Positions 12,399 through 23,214 of a stretch of 64,000 nt of DNA are shown piece by piece. Within the stretch, counting starts at the first letter, position 1. Each line of letters opens with the position of its first letter. The notes below the pieces were generated by a model. The model saw only the letters and a program-made list of their open reading frames with translations, did not search any database and was not told the DNA's origin. Origin of the DNA: Boletus sp. NGJ (taxonomy: Eukaryota; Basidiomycota; Agaricomycetes; Boletales; Boletaceae). The translations under genes and the position numbers were made by a program. The stretch covers positions 124,001 through 188,000 of the forward strand of contig JAGTXK010000219.1 of NCBI GenBank assembly GCA_019096195.1. Reading direction: 5' to 3'.

Positions 12399-12821
12399 AA
12401 GCGGGGCGTAGTGGAATTGTATGATTATCGACTGAACTCACAGTTGTTGGTTCGATTGTGTTCCGACGACATGCCAAACGGAATGAAAATCTATTATTAT
12501 TAACCACCAGGGAAGACACTATAATTCGTAAACAGCCAAAATCCCAAGGAGCAAAAAGCAACGTAAATTTACAGACGGTACCGCACAAGTACTGGAAGAC
12601 AGGCATGCAGGAAAGGTGATTATTGGGACAGTCTAAATCGGATTTGGAGAGGGCATGTGTGCTGGAGGAAGAAATAGACCTAAATACGGATAATGCAAGT
12701 CAACAGACGCACAGCAATGCAGGAGGATAGCCGTTCTCTCGGAGGGTAGGATATTGCGGGGTAGGGGTAACTCAATAGTATGGTCTTGAGATAACTATGT
12801 ATGGGTGTGACCAAGGAGGTG
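12399..12821. other. Convergent spacer, beta-mannosidase / Rheb
   Basis: About 420 bp between two convergent stop codons. It should hold both 3' UTRs and poly(A) sites; nothing else was recognised. Confidence 0.5.
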
Positions 12822-13636
12822 TCACATAACGAGACATTTGCTCGCTTCCGGCTGGTCAGTTTGGCTATGTGGCGAACGCTTCTCGATCTCGGCAAGACAG
12901 AGTTCGAACACTTTGCCTAGATATCGTTTTCAGGATAGAAGTGTGAGTGACGGTTGATGCATACGCACCAACGTTGGCGTTGGTCTTTGCACTGGTTTCC
13001 ACCCATGCGGCCTTGTTGGATTTGGCAAGTTCTTCACCTTCATCGGGCTGAACCTGTCTGCTGTTTGGACTATAAGGATGAATGGTTTCGATGAAGCGGT
13101 TGACGAAGCAAGGCGTAGCGCCGTGCAACAAGGGATACAGCAAACGTACCTGGACTGTAAATCAGTCTTTGCACCCGCAATCACGCATGGTATGTCGTTC
13201 TTTCCGCAGAAGTCGAGAATCTTGTCATAGACGATCTTGACCATCTCAAAAGACCTTCTGGATGTGACGGAGTACACTAGAACATAACCATGTATGCCGA
13301 TGGCGTGCTTAGAATTGAGAATCGAGTATTCGTCCTGATGGCAGAAAGCTTAGAGATAGGGCAGCCTGGTCCAAGGGACGTTACCGACCTGACCAGCGGT
13401 GTCGATGATGTCACAATCGTATTCGACGCCCTGGTAGACGACGACTTTGGAGAAGGTACTCTCGATGGTTGGATAGTAAGCTTCTACGAAGTGATTCTCT
13501 ATAAACTGGATAACAAGGGAGGATTTCCCTGAGGACCGTTGGGTGAGGGGAGAACAAGTGTGGGTGGAAGATGCCTACCGACTGAGCGGGAGCCGAGGAC
13601 AGCAATTTTTCTCTTCCTCATCGTGTTGGCGGCCAT
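12822..13636 (-). CDS. RHB1: Rheb-family small GTPase
   Basis: Ras-like GTPase that activates TORC1 and amino-acid uptake control at endomembranes. Start MAANTMRKRKIAVLGSRSVG at 13636 (a second ATG lies at 13621). Splicing joins it to GKSSLVIQFIENHF. The P-loop reads GSRSVGKS, with Arg-Ser where Ras has Gly12-Gly13, the Rheb signature. Switch I is YYPTIESTF, G3 is DTAGQ, G4 appears as AKTD (rather than NKxD), and G5 is ETSAK. After two more introns the protein ends QTDQPEASKCLVM; CLVM is a CaaX box for farnesylation. All five GTPase motifs and the lipid anchor are present. Confidence 0.93.
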
Positions 13637-14862
13637 ATCGGAATGGGGGAAAGAAGAAGAGAAAGACGATACAGTAAGATGGCGGTGGCCGAGTCTGGCC
13701 GAAAAATGGAGCTTTGGCAAGCTCGCGTTTACGGAGCCGTTCCTGTGGGAGAGACGACAGCAGATGCCAGCGTTGCTCTAACAGAGGACGAGCAATAATC
13801 TGGAGGGCGAGGAGAATGTGTGGGGGGAGAACGGCTGGCCAGACGAATCGGACAAGGATGTTATATACGCAAGGAGAGGTGGAATAGCTCCATTCTCAAG
13901 TATGCGGGGTCTCAACGGTGCCAGTCTGAGTTGTCCACGGCTTTGACCGCAAAACTCGAGTAATCCACGCGACTCATCCGTTCTGCCTGTAAAAGTGTAA
14001 TAGAGAGGCTTCTATAACGTTGCTGCTGTCACTCGACCGGTCTTGTGATCCCTAACAGCTCTACAAAATACACGAGCCGTGCGAGTTGCATAGCGTATGG
14101 AGTAAGCCCTATCCTCTTCAACCCACACAGCGTGGCGAGACCCAGCAGCCACTCCGAGTCCACGCTTGGGACGATGGCGTCGCCAGGGTGTGCGTGAGTC
14201 GGACGGTCTCTTAGGGAGCCTTGAAAGCGCACCCGGCCCTGTGCGCGATGACGCGCACCTGCGAAACCCGCGGGCGATTTAACCAGCATCCGCTACTCGA
14301 GGTGGAACTGTTCTGGGAAATCCAACACGTGGCTTCATGTAGCGCGGTAAGTTAGGCGAACACAAATGCTCCAAACTGACACTGACTCACAGCCTCGCCC
14401 GGATTCATACACAAAGGCACCCACAGTGTCACAACAGAAGCGACCGGAGCTGAGATAAGCGTGGCCCGTCCAAGGCAGGGCGATACGAGCCCTCCATAAT
14501 GGCGGAAGAGTGGCGTATGTCGGCTTTTGGGTGACATGGCTAAATTCGACTGATGAAGGCATGGTTACATCAAGTATCAGAAACCGTCTCCATGTACAGG
14601 AAAAGGAGTTGTTCACCTTGCAAGATATAAGCCCATCGACACCAGTTGCAGCATACCTATAGACCGGTGCCTATGAAAATAATTAAGAGAAAATCGTGGG
14701 AATCACGTACTTTAATTAGTCATGCACCAGTCACATGACGCAGGAATGCTCACGTGACATCTCACGCGCCCAAGGTTGACTTTCTTATCGAACGCGCCAA
14801 CAACACGTTTGTTCAGCTGCTTCAGGGTACAGCCACTATCAGCTTTGAAAGCAACCTTGACC
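13637..14862. promoter_or_regulatory. Long divergent spacer upstream of Rheb
   Basis: About 1.2 kb between the Rheb start (minus) and a small gene on plus. Short open frames here look random. One perfect 6-bp inverted repeat with a 6-nt loop (GTGCGC...GCGCAC) sits at 14241-14258. No tRNA or repeat element was recognised. Confidence 0.4.
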
Positions 14863-15390
14863 ATGTCTTCCACTTCCACCCCAAATGACTCTCCCATTTC
14901 CGCTCCCTTTCAGCCAATGCATAATCCCTCGCAAGCAGCGCATATCGTCGTTCCGCAAGCACCCCTTGGGAATGCGACGAATGGCACAACGGTTGCACCA
15001 GGGATGGGCATGAAAGCCCTCTTGGCCAAGAAGATGGCCAAATCCAAGTATGTCAACGGACCAGCGGGCGGGCGTGCTCTAACTCGCAGGCTATCCCCAG
15101 TAACCCAAAACTTTGCTCGCCAACTGACAACATGGTGACCCCGGCCACTCAGAAACTCAACGCTGCTAGACAAAAGCGTTTCGCAAAGTGTGTGGTAACA
15201 CTCAATCTATTGCATGCAGCTGATAAACCATTTCACCAGGGGCGCAAAGCCAACGGGTAATCTCTTCACGAACAAAGAGCAAGAAACCCTGTCATCAGAT
15301 GAACTACAAAGCGAGAGTGATGCAGAGCAATCAGACTCCAAGGCACCCGTGGTACCCGCGCATGAAGACGCCAATCCATTTGAATTATAA
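14863..15390 (+). CDS. Small disordered hypothetical protein
   Basis: Not assigned to a family. Start MSSTSTPNDSPISAPFQP at 14863. Exon 1 ends in GMGMKALLAKKMAKS, followed by an intron (GTATGT...CCCCAG) to NPKLCSPTDNMVTPATQ and KLNAARQKRFAK, then a second intron (GTGTGT...CACCAG) to GAKPTGNLFTNKEQE. The C-terminus is acidic and ends HEDANPFEL, stop at 15388-15390. About 130 residues, no membrane segment or signal peptide, basic centre and acidic tail. It may be nuclear; this is inference from composition only. Splice phases agree across all three exons, which supports a real gene. Confidence 0.65.
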
Positions 15391-15604
15391 GAAGGTCAAT
15401 AGATGGTCGAACAATGTTTTGTAAGAGCGTGCTAATACCCGCGCATATCTGTCGTAGCATTGAATTGTGTTGCTAAGCTGTCTCGCTGAATCTCTGATGT
15501 CTGTAGTTCTAGATGTCGGTTTGCTGTAATGCCTATGATTGTTCCCACGCATTCCTCGCCAGAAGTCCGTGTGTCTGGCTTACCTTGCCAACTTTCCTGC
15601 GAAC

Positions 15605-16397
15605 ATGGCCGACGAACATACTGAGCTGAACCCTAGTACGATCTTCTCCGCACAAGAGATTGACGAAGTAGTCTCGCAGTTCAGATTGTTTAACAGACGA
15701 CTTTCGCAACAGTCAGTACTCCCTGCGTGTCCACTGGATTGCATTCACATTGCTTAGGCAGATGCAGAAGCTCTTCAGCGAGCTCCCCAATTTGACAGAA
15801 GCTGACCTAGTTGCTTCTGGTCATCAAGGTGAGCTCGTGTTGGCGCTAGCATTGCATTTTACACCTACTCTGAACCATTGAAACGTTATTCACAGATGAC
15901 GTTTGTCCGATATGTTTCAACCCTTTTCTTGCTACTCTAGCAGAAGAAGAAGTTGCCCATGTGATGGACTCCCCTGCTCATCCCGTCGATGAACTGGGCG
16001 TCACAAAGCTGCGGAAAACTTGTGGCCACGTATTCTGTCGCAAAGAGTTGCGTGGGATCGAGTTCTCTTCCCTGTGAACCGTGCTAATGCACCCTCAGCA
16101 TAATGAAGTGGATCACAGAAGGGGTTGGTCGCCTTTATCCTCTCTCAAACTTGGCCTTACCTCTGTTAGCAGCATGATTCTTGCCCAAGCTGTCGACGAC
16201 CACTAGTCACAGAAGAGGAGCGTCGGGAAAGCGGTGGTTTCCCTCAGCTGGGAGAGAGCTGGCTACGACCCTTGCTCGTTGATTCTGGTATGGTTGGGAG
16301 GAATACTGGTTTACCTGCTCAATTGCCAACCCTATCGATCGACTCCTCTGGCGTTGCAGAGGATACCCGACATGAGTTTGCTGGCATGTACTCTTGA
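15605..16397 (+). CDS. RING-finger protein (probable E3 ubiquitin ligase)
   Basis: Start MADEHTELNPSTIFSAQEID at 15605; a short helical N-terminus leads to the RING. Zinc ligands visible: DVCPICFNPF, then KTCGHVFCRKE, then HDSCPSCRRPL. The sixth ligand position, normally Cys, appears to be Glu in CRKE. The C-terminal tail ends DTRHEFAGMYS at 16397. Four introns; the one after CRKE has no good GT donor in the expected phase. Either a GC-AG intron (16050-16098) gives CRKEFIMKWITEG, or a 37-nt GT-AG intron gives CRKELRGIDIMKWITEG. Substrate unknown; about 220 residues. Confidence 0.8.
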
Positions 16398-16643
16398 TGT
16401 CGCATCTGCGATAATTATAATTAAGCCGATTCTGCTTTTGAGTACCCTTCTATCTATTCCATTTTAGGTGCAGACAGAGAATACTACTTGTATTTAAGGG
16501 CGAGATGATGATCATGACGAGTAGTGTAAAATCGAATGTCCGATCGAGAACACGGAACGCGAACGCTGGCTATCAACGAAGGTAGATGAGAGCTGATCTG
16601 AGTCCATGCAAAATAAAGTGCATATATGTACGGAGTATCCAGT

Positions 16644-19600
16644 CTAATTCCTTCTGCAGCACCTGAAAAAGTTACGTTTGAACCAATACCACAAACACTA
16701 ATTCATCTCGTTAGCAGTTACAACCCCCGCTGCAGGGAACAACTTACTCCAGTAAACCGCACAGCGGCAAGTCCAAATGTGGAGTACAAGATTACGGCGA
16801 AGTAGATGTTCTGCTTAGATTGCAGCTCGGCTTGGTCCTGAACAGCATTGGATGCGTTAATAAGACCGTTGATGTTTTCGATCGCAACCGCTAGTCCAGC
16901 GTTCGTGATCATCCAGAATGCAACGAGACGCGTGCGGAAAGTCTTGTTCTGATCGTCCATTGTGGGCTTCTCGACGGCCTCCTTGACTTCGATCTTGGTC
17001 ACGGCGCGAGTGACGGTCTCCTTGAATGCTGCGTCGACATCCTCTTGGATCCGATGCGTGTCTTCAACGACAGAGGCATCGGTGTCTTTGCTCTTCGACG
17101 AAGAGACAGATGGAAGTGCTTCAGCTTTATCGCTGCCCTTAGTACCCCAAGAGACCTATAACGCACGTCAGACGTGCACAGATACACGAGTCAGTTGACT
17201 CACATCATGCAAGTTACAGAATGCGTAAACATTGAGGACATTCGTGAAACTCGGCGCTAAGCACAAATATTGGAAGAAACTGGAGAACATATGCCAAGGG
17301 TCTCGCTGTAATGCTAGTTCGCACAAGGTTCTACACACAGAGAGAGAAACTTACGTAGAGGAATGACGCGACGAAGTAAATCCCTGAAGGCAATGAGCCT
17401 GATAGTCCATCCCATAACAGCAACTTACCGAATGTCGATACCATTGCAGCAATCAATGCACCGACCGGCGGAGTGAAGAACGTCAGGATGACTTGCATGG
17501 TGGTCTTACTCCGCAGTTCACTGGGAATATTCTGAAGGAAGAAAAAACTGAGTCATGTACGAAACAGAAAAAGCGTGTGCTTACCGCGAACGCCTTGATC
17601 GTCAGCCAAAATGAACAAATGAGTAGGTAAACAGCCAAGAAGGCGTAGACCCTGCAAAGGATAAGCGAAGAAGTATCACTTAGAAGATACAACCGACCAA
17701 AGAGTTAGGGCGTAGGCAGTTCGTTCGCCTTTGGGCCTATTACCGAGAGCAAGGACGAACTAGGACAAGGATCAATTGATTATGGAGGCACTCCTATAAC
17801 CAGGTGACTCACTTGTAACGCAAGGAAAGCCAGGTATATCCACTTGAAGACCAGGTTGATCCAATGAGTCTAACAGTCCTTTAGTATCACAAAGCACTCA
17901 TAAGACGAACTACGTACGACATCGGCAGTGCCGAAAATAATGATGTTCTGTGAAGGCAATAGGTCGATGATAATACTGAATGTCAACCAAATGTTGGCCA
18001 ACGCAAACCACGAGAAGATCAATGAGAAGATGTTGTACTGAAACAGTGGTTAACCAAACCAGAAGCCCTGAAAGGATACCACATACGAGCGCCTGGATAT
18101 GGAAGAAGAACATTCTGATGATCCCATGACCCGAACGGTAGAGCTGGAAGAAGTTCACTAGGGCATACTATCAAAAATTCAAACTTAGTGTCGGAGAGAT
18201 GTAAGTTAGCAAATCAAATACTCACCACCGAAGCAGCGAAGGACCCATTCAGCCAACGACGACGCTGACCGATCAATTCAACCGCGGTCTCTGGGACATC
18301 CGTCTCTGCTTTCGAAGGCTTGACGTATGTCAAAGTCCAGCGGTCCCCAGCTTTCGCGACCAACTCGAAACACAGGATACGATCCTCAGCTAAGAACATG
18401 TTTTTGGTAAAGATGTTCATGCCATAGATACCCTTCGCGCCAAGACGATCAGCAAGCGAGTGATCACCATGGAAATATTGTTCGAGGGGGCGTCCAAGGA
18501 TTGCGCGATACCGGTATGCGGAGAATGCACCAGGGAGGACAGACACATAGCCGAAACTACTTTCAAGCGGTTTATCTACCAGACAGTGTCAGATTTATGT
18601 AAAAAGACAAAGTGATAAAAGCATTACCGAGAATGTTAGACATCTTGTACTCGAAATTTTGTGCTGCAACCAAGGGGTTCAGAAGCTTCTTCCCCCCTTC
18701 GATCATCGCGTGAATTTCACCACAGCACCCTCCTAAATGAGCGTCATTGTAGAAGGCCTCCCATAGGTAATAGATAGACTTGTGCCCTGGTTTTGTTCCG
18801 GCATCAATAAGGACACAAATTTCGGGCTAAGGATAAAATCAGTACATATATGAGAAACAGAACGATATCCGTACCTTCAAGATGCGTCCAATAGCATTAA
18901 AGAGCCAGCGATGAGAGTTGATCTTCTTCTGATTCTTGGCCTTCAAGACAAAAATGATCTGGACTGGGACTAAATTATTTGGGTCGTTCTCGTGAGGAAG
19001 AACCAATTGAGGTGTGGGGTCCACAGAAAGTTGGGTGGTATACTGCAGTGTCATGTGTCAAGCAATATTCGTCCGACTTGTGAAAGAGCTGACCTCAAAA
19101 ATGTGGGCAACTGTATCCTTTCCATCCACCTGCTTCTTCATGACACCGTCTTGGTAAACACCTACAGTGGCCAAGAGATCGAGAACGCTCTTGTCCATTG
19201 GCTCCAGACCATCGACGATAAGAGCAACTACAATCCTTTGCCAACCTGGCATACCTTCCTCTGCGGCTCGCCGCCAGTACTTTGACTGCTTTGTCTTGCA
19301 AATATCACGAATGTTCAGCATGACGCCATGGAGTGTACGAGCATAAAGCGTTTTGTCCTCATTGTAAGACGTGACAGCAATGAGGAGATCAGTCTGGCGG
19401 TTGTAGAGCTTAGGTCGCAGTGACCATCCGCTGGCTTCGGAGAAATCATCTGGATCGACCGTAGCGGCGCTATAGCGCATATGGCTGATTTGGGGTTGGT
19501 TAGTATCCAACGAGACAGTTGGAGACTTTATACACTCACGAAAATTCTGTCGTACTGGTCATTGCATATTTTGCTTCGATCGCGCTGTGAACTGGCGTAG

Positions 19601-20072
19601 GGACTGGGTACTCAGTGATGAAGTTCCCCTTGGTAAGCTTGACTTTGCGCGTCACACCGCGTTTGATGGTCTGGCGACGTCTCCATGCGGTTTCAACTCC
19701 ATTGGTGGTGGACTGCGACATTGCTGAGCTTGGGCGAGCATACGGGTCTCCGTATGCGGATGGGTCGACAGGACTGTAGAGCCAAATTGGGATGAGCTAT
19801 CTCCACGCGTCATGGAAACAGAATATGAGTTACCCGGGGGGGTAGTAACCACCAGCATTGAAACTCTCGCCACTAGTCAACGGGAGTTTTTCAGCGTAAT
19901 CTTCGTCACCATAGGCTGCACCACCAAAGTCGCGGGGGAGAGTGGTAGTGCTCTCGAAAGGAGAGTTGGTAGCGCTGTTGTACGTCCTCGGTGGAGGTTC
20001 TTGGAAATGGGTTTGGCGGGGGCGATCAGCGAACGGATCGCCGTAAGGCTCGCGTTGCGATGGAGAGGACAT
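16644..20072 (-). CDS. CHS: Chitin synthase (family 2 glycosyltransferase, class I-III)
   Basis: Plasma-membrane enzyme polymerising GlcNAc from UDP-GlcNAc into cell-wall chitin. Start [20 protein letters not shown] at 20072; disordered Pro-rich N-terminus with a break into further exons. Catalytic core in order: [76 protein letters not shown], and the hallmark [15 protein letters not shown] run of membrane helices follows ([20 protein letters not shown] onward) with LHDVSWGTKG, then a last helix and a Cys/Arg tail [12 protein letters not shown], stop at 16644-16646. Around a dozen short introns. Class I-III assigned from QRRRW plus SWGTKG and the absence of a myosin domain. Confidence 0.94.
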
Positions 20073-20426
20073 GAGAGTGAACGCTGGTAGAAGCCCTGTG
20101 GAGGAAAAAAAAATTCAGTAGTGCTGAGCGGGTGTAAATGGGAGGCAAGAAAAAAGAGGTCGTGGACAAACACAAAGCCTCAAAAACCACGGTTTTCTGC
20201 AGTCGGAATGGAAACTGTTATACACCGCCTGCATCTGGACCTCTGTCACCCCTCTGCCACTCCAGGTTCGCGACCTCTTTGTCCCTTGTATCCATACACA
20301 TTTTTACGGGCCCAGGACCCCACCCGTAGTCATCACCGCACAGGGTTACTGCCATCTCGTAGCTAGGGCGCTGCACTCCCCTGCTACAAGACTTGTCGGT
20401 GTTAGCTTCGAGAACCCCAAGCCCTC
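20073..20426. promoter_or_regulatory. Spacer upstream of chitin synthase
   Basis: About 350 bp holding the chitin synthase promoter. A purine/pyrimidine-rich tract near 20100-20113 is the only visible feature. Confidence 0.35.
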
Positions 20427-21087
20427 ATGGCCCTCTCATTGGATGATCTCCATCAGTCTCCCGAGGGTACGCTCAGTGACCAGATCCAAAACACTCTCCA
20501 TCCTTCCGTGGACAGTACTGTTGAGGTGCCGAATTTGGGACCCCACATGCCAGGCGGGTGCAATCAAATATACATCGTCAATTGCTAATTAATTGGCATC
20601 TCATACCTGGCAAACGGGATAAATGTTGGAAGCCATAGGATCTTCATGATGGTGAAGCCGCCAACCCATGCCCTTCACAATTGTCGCATGGATCATCGAT
20701 GGTGAATTGCATTGCAGGGGGTGCAAGCTAACTTCTTTGCTTCACCCATCCTGCCCGGTGACCACAGACGTGAGTACGATGACAAAAACAGAGTCACTCA
20801 CTTTGGTTGCAGTGAATTGTTCCAAGGACAGATTTTGGAGGTGCAAACTGCGCGTCCAGCAGGCAAGGACACCCCGCATCTCTTTACAAATTCCTGGCCG
20901 CGGACTGACGAAAACTACGTCAACCTCAAGATGGGAGGGATCTCTATCCTAACGCCAGGTTCAAAGCGACTGCTTCCTGGGGACAACGATTGAGGGATGT
21001 GCGAACTCTTGGAACACAAGGCTTCCGTCGTATTATAGGTCTACATTCCACGTCCTTACGTAGCATTGCCAACGAATATTGTGATTG
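20427..21087 (+). CDS. Doubtful small gene, function unknown
   Basis: Weak candidate. An ATG at 20427 opens MALSLDDLHQSPEGTLSDQ and runs 53 codons. Downstream, an open frame from about 20712 to 20996 reads GVQANFFASPILPGDHRREY and THFGCSELFQGQILEVQ, which looks protein-like in composition, but the adjacent frame is open over the same stretch too. I could not find splice sites that join these segments in one phase without a stop, so the end given is a guess. No family recognised. It would converge with COQ10. It may be a decayed gene or non-coding. Confidence 0.25.
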
Positions 21088-21105
21088 ACCCACTCAAGGT
21101 ATTGA

Positions 21106-21888
21106 TCAATCAGTTCGAGGTCCATATAACACAACACAGCGCTGCTCGAATGCTTTCACCATAAGTTTCGAGACCTGTCCGAAGAATGTCGCAGAGACAG
21201 TGGCGTGCAGTGGGTTGGCGAATGCGAAGGCAAGGTCAAGAGTTACTAATGTTGGCCCTGGGTCAGGGAGAGCTTGAGAAGCAAAACTCCTTGCGGGAAT
21301 CTCTGGTGGAAGTGGCGTAGAAAGTTGGGGAGAGCAGGAAGATAATGGCTGCAAACGCCAAATCGTGCTCAAGGTTTTGAAGAGTGGACTTGAAGATGAG
21401 CCTATTGCCTGGCATACCGAAGTGTCGGCAGTTTATAACACAGGAAATACAAGGGGAAAGGTTGTACCTCCACAGATTCATCATGCTTGCATGTCACAGT
21501 ACTGATGTAGCTTTCCTTGAATGCGAGGAAGCCTACGGTAAGTTCAGCTTCCATCACCGTTGTTCCGTTCTGCCGCGCCTTGCTTTCAAGGATTCTTGAA
21601 CCAGTACAGTATGGCACAAAATTTGAATATGATTCTACGTCCGCAATGATTTTGTACAGTTCGCTGCGCCGGTATCTGCGTGAACCTGTGTGGGTAAATC
21701 ATAGAATGCTACTGCACAGTAACGTACGGGAAGATTTTCCGCTCATGATAGCTTTGGGTTTCCGACCCGTTATGCGGAATGGGGTCCTTGGAAGAAAATT
21801 TGGTGAAATTAAAGAAGGCTCTCCGCCGTTGTGCAGTGGGTGTAGCGCGTTGACAGGCTTTCAACATGCCAACGATGCAGATACGCAT
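21106..21888 (-). CDS. COQ10: Coenzyme Q-binding protein COQ10 (START domain), mitochondrial
   Basis: Binds ubiquinone in the mitochondrial inner membrane and is needed for its use in respiration. Start options are ATG at 21888 (MRICIVGMLKACQRA) or 21867 (MLKACQRATPTAQRRRAFFN), the latter a good mitochondrial presequence. Core motifs: TYHERKI-like SYHERKIFPY, then after an intron RELYKIIADVESYSNFVPYC and TGSRILESKARQNGTTVMEA, then ELTVGFLAFKESYISTVTC. The last exon has TLSTIWRLQPL, TLVTLDLAFAFANPLHATVS and FFGQVSKLMVKAFEQR, stop at 21106-21108. Three introns. Order and motifs match the COQ10/START family. Confidence 0.88.
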
Positions 21889-22457
21889 AAATCCGGTGCT
21901 AAGAGTTGAATAATACTGCAGCCTGGCCACTCCGCTAGCCCCTAATTACGATCCCGATTTCCTGGCAAATTTGCCTCATACACAAGCTGTAGGACTCCGA
22001 AATGGAACGCCGTCACATAAAGTGAAACGGAGGTCGTGTCCGCGGGGCCCATGAATGTGCAACAGTTGACATCCTGATGCAAATTTGTGCTGGCTATGGC
22101 AGACATGAGATCTCATAATGAGTAGATAGTTCTAAGGTAATTAACACGGTCGCATGCGTGACGTTGGCAGATCAGTAGGATAGAAAAATTAGGAATAGTT
22201 GTTCCTGGTGGTCATCCGTCTGTACCGAACGAGATCTGGAACATGATCACGGCAAAGAAATACCGTCAAAAAAAAGAGAAGCTATAGCTGTTGCAGGCGG
22301 TGCGTTAAAAGTTGAGCACCATCGCATAGGGCACATACGTCTGCATGATTAAAGCTGGGTGAAATAACATTCACTTGAATGTACTTCACATTTTTAAAGA
22401 CCAACAGAGGGATATCTCTTCTTTTCGCACCACAAATGAGAAGTAACGGAAACATAC
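21889..22457. other. Spacer between COQ10 and GIS2
   Basis: About 570 bp between the COQ10 start and GIS2 stop, both minus strand. It should hold the COQ10 promoter and the GIS2 3' UTR. No further gene or repeat seen. Confidence 0.4.
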
Positions 22458-23214
22458 TTATCCAACAAACTCTGCATTCTCGGTACAATCTCTTGCAATC
22501 TGCAATAGCTTAAATCGATGCTAGTCCAGACTATATGCAGAGATCTTACATGTCCTTCATGTCCACATTTGTAGCAGGTCTTATTCTTGTTTAATCCCGA
22601 AGCAGGTGCCCCGTCCGCAAAGGTTGCACCCGGTGCAGCGAGACAGTCCCTTGGGGCATTATCAAGTCAGCGTCCTCATAAACACAATACTGGCTGATTT
22701 CTACCTAGCCATATGGTTTGGACCCCCACAGCGATAACACTTTACTGGAGGCAAAGTTGATGTATTTAAAGCACGTCCTGGAGGCGGCGCGCGAGATGCG
22801 AATCCAGCGCCCGCAACACCGGTTGCTCCGCTAGGGCACAGACGGGCGATATGGCCAAAACGCCCACAGTTCTGGCGAGATCAGCCGGCGGGTATTATGT
22901 TGAGCGGATTCAGGCTCACTCACATAGCATTTCTGATTTCCGCCCTGGACTCTCAAATTGGGACATTCGGCTTGAATGTGTCCTACGCCGCCACAGGAAT
23001 AGCACTGTTTCGCTGCGACGGTTCGTGGTGAAGGACAAGCCGAGGACTCGTGTCCTGGTTGGCGGCAGTTGTAACAGAGACGTTGCTCCGAAGAGCAGTT
23101 CTCAGCAATATGGCCCACTGCGTGACATTCACTCTTAAAATGAGAAACAGCTCGTAGTATGCACCTACAATTTCCACATTTGAAACATCCCTTCCGCGAA
23201 AACTGATACGCCAT
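22458..23214 (-). CDS. GIS2: Zinc-knuckle nucleic-acid-binding protein (GIS2/CNBP)
   Basis: Cytoplasmic RNA-binding protein made of CCHC zinc knuckles, linked to translation of selected mRNAs. Start MAYQFSRKGCFKCGN at 23214. Knuckles in order: CFKCGNLGHIAENC (formed only after an intron in which T joins TG), CYNCRQPGHESSAC, CYSCGGVGHIQAEC, CYNCGRFGHIARLC, CYRCGGPNHMARDC and CYKCGHEGHIARDC, the fourth and last also completed by splicing. Arg/Gly linkers lie between. The protein ends CTENAEFVG, stop at 22458-22460. Six complete knuckles are visible, close to the seven common in the family. Confidence 0.92.

Noticed and set aside
14241-14258. 6-bp inverted repeat as a possible operator or terminator
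   Set aside because: Such short GC-rich palindromes occur by chance, and this is a eukaryotic genome.
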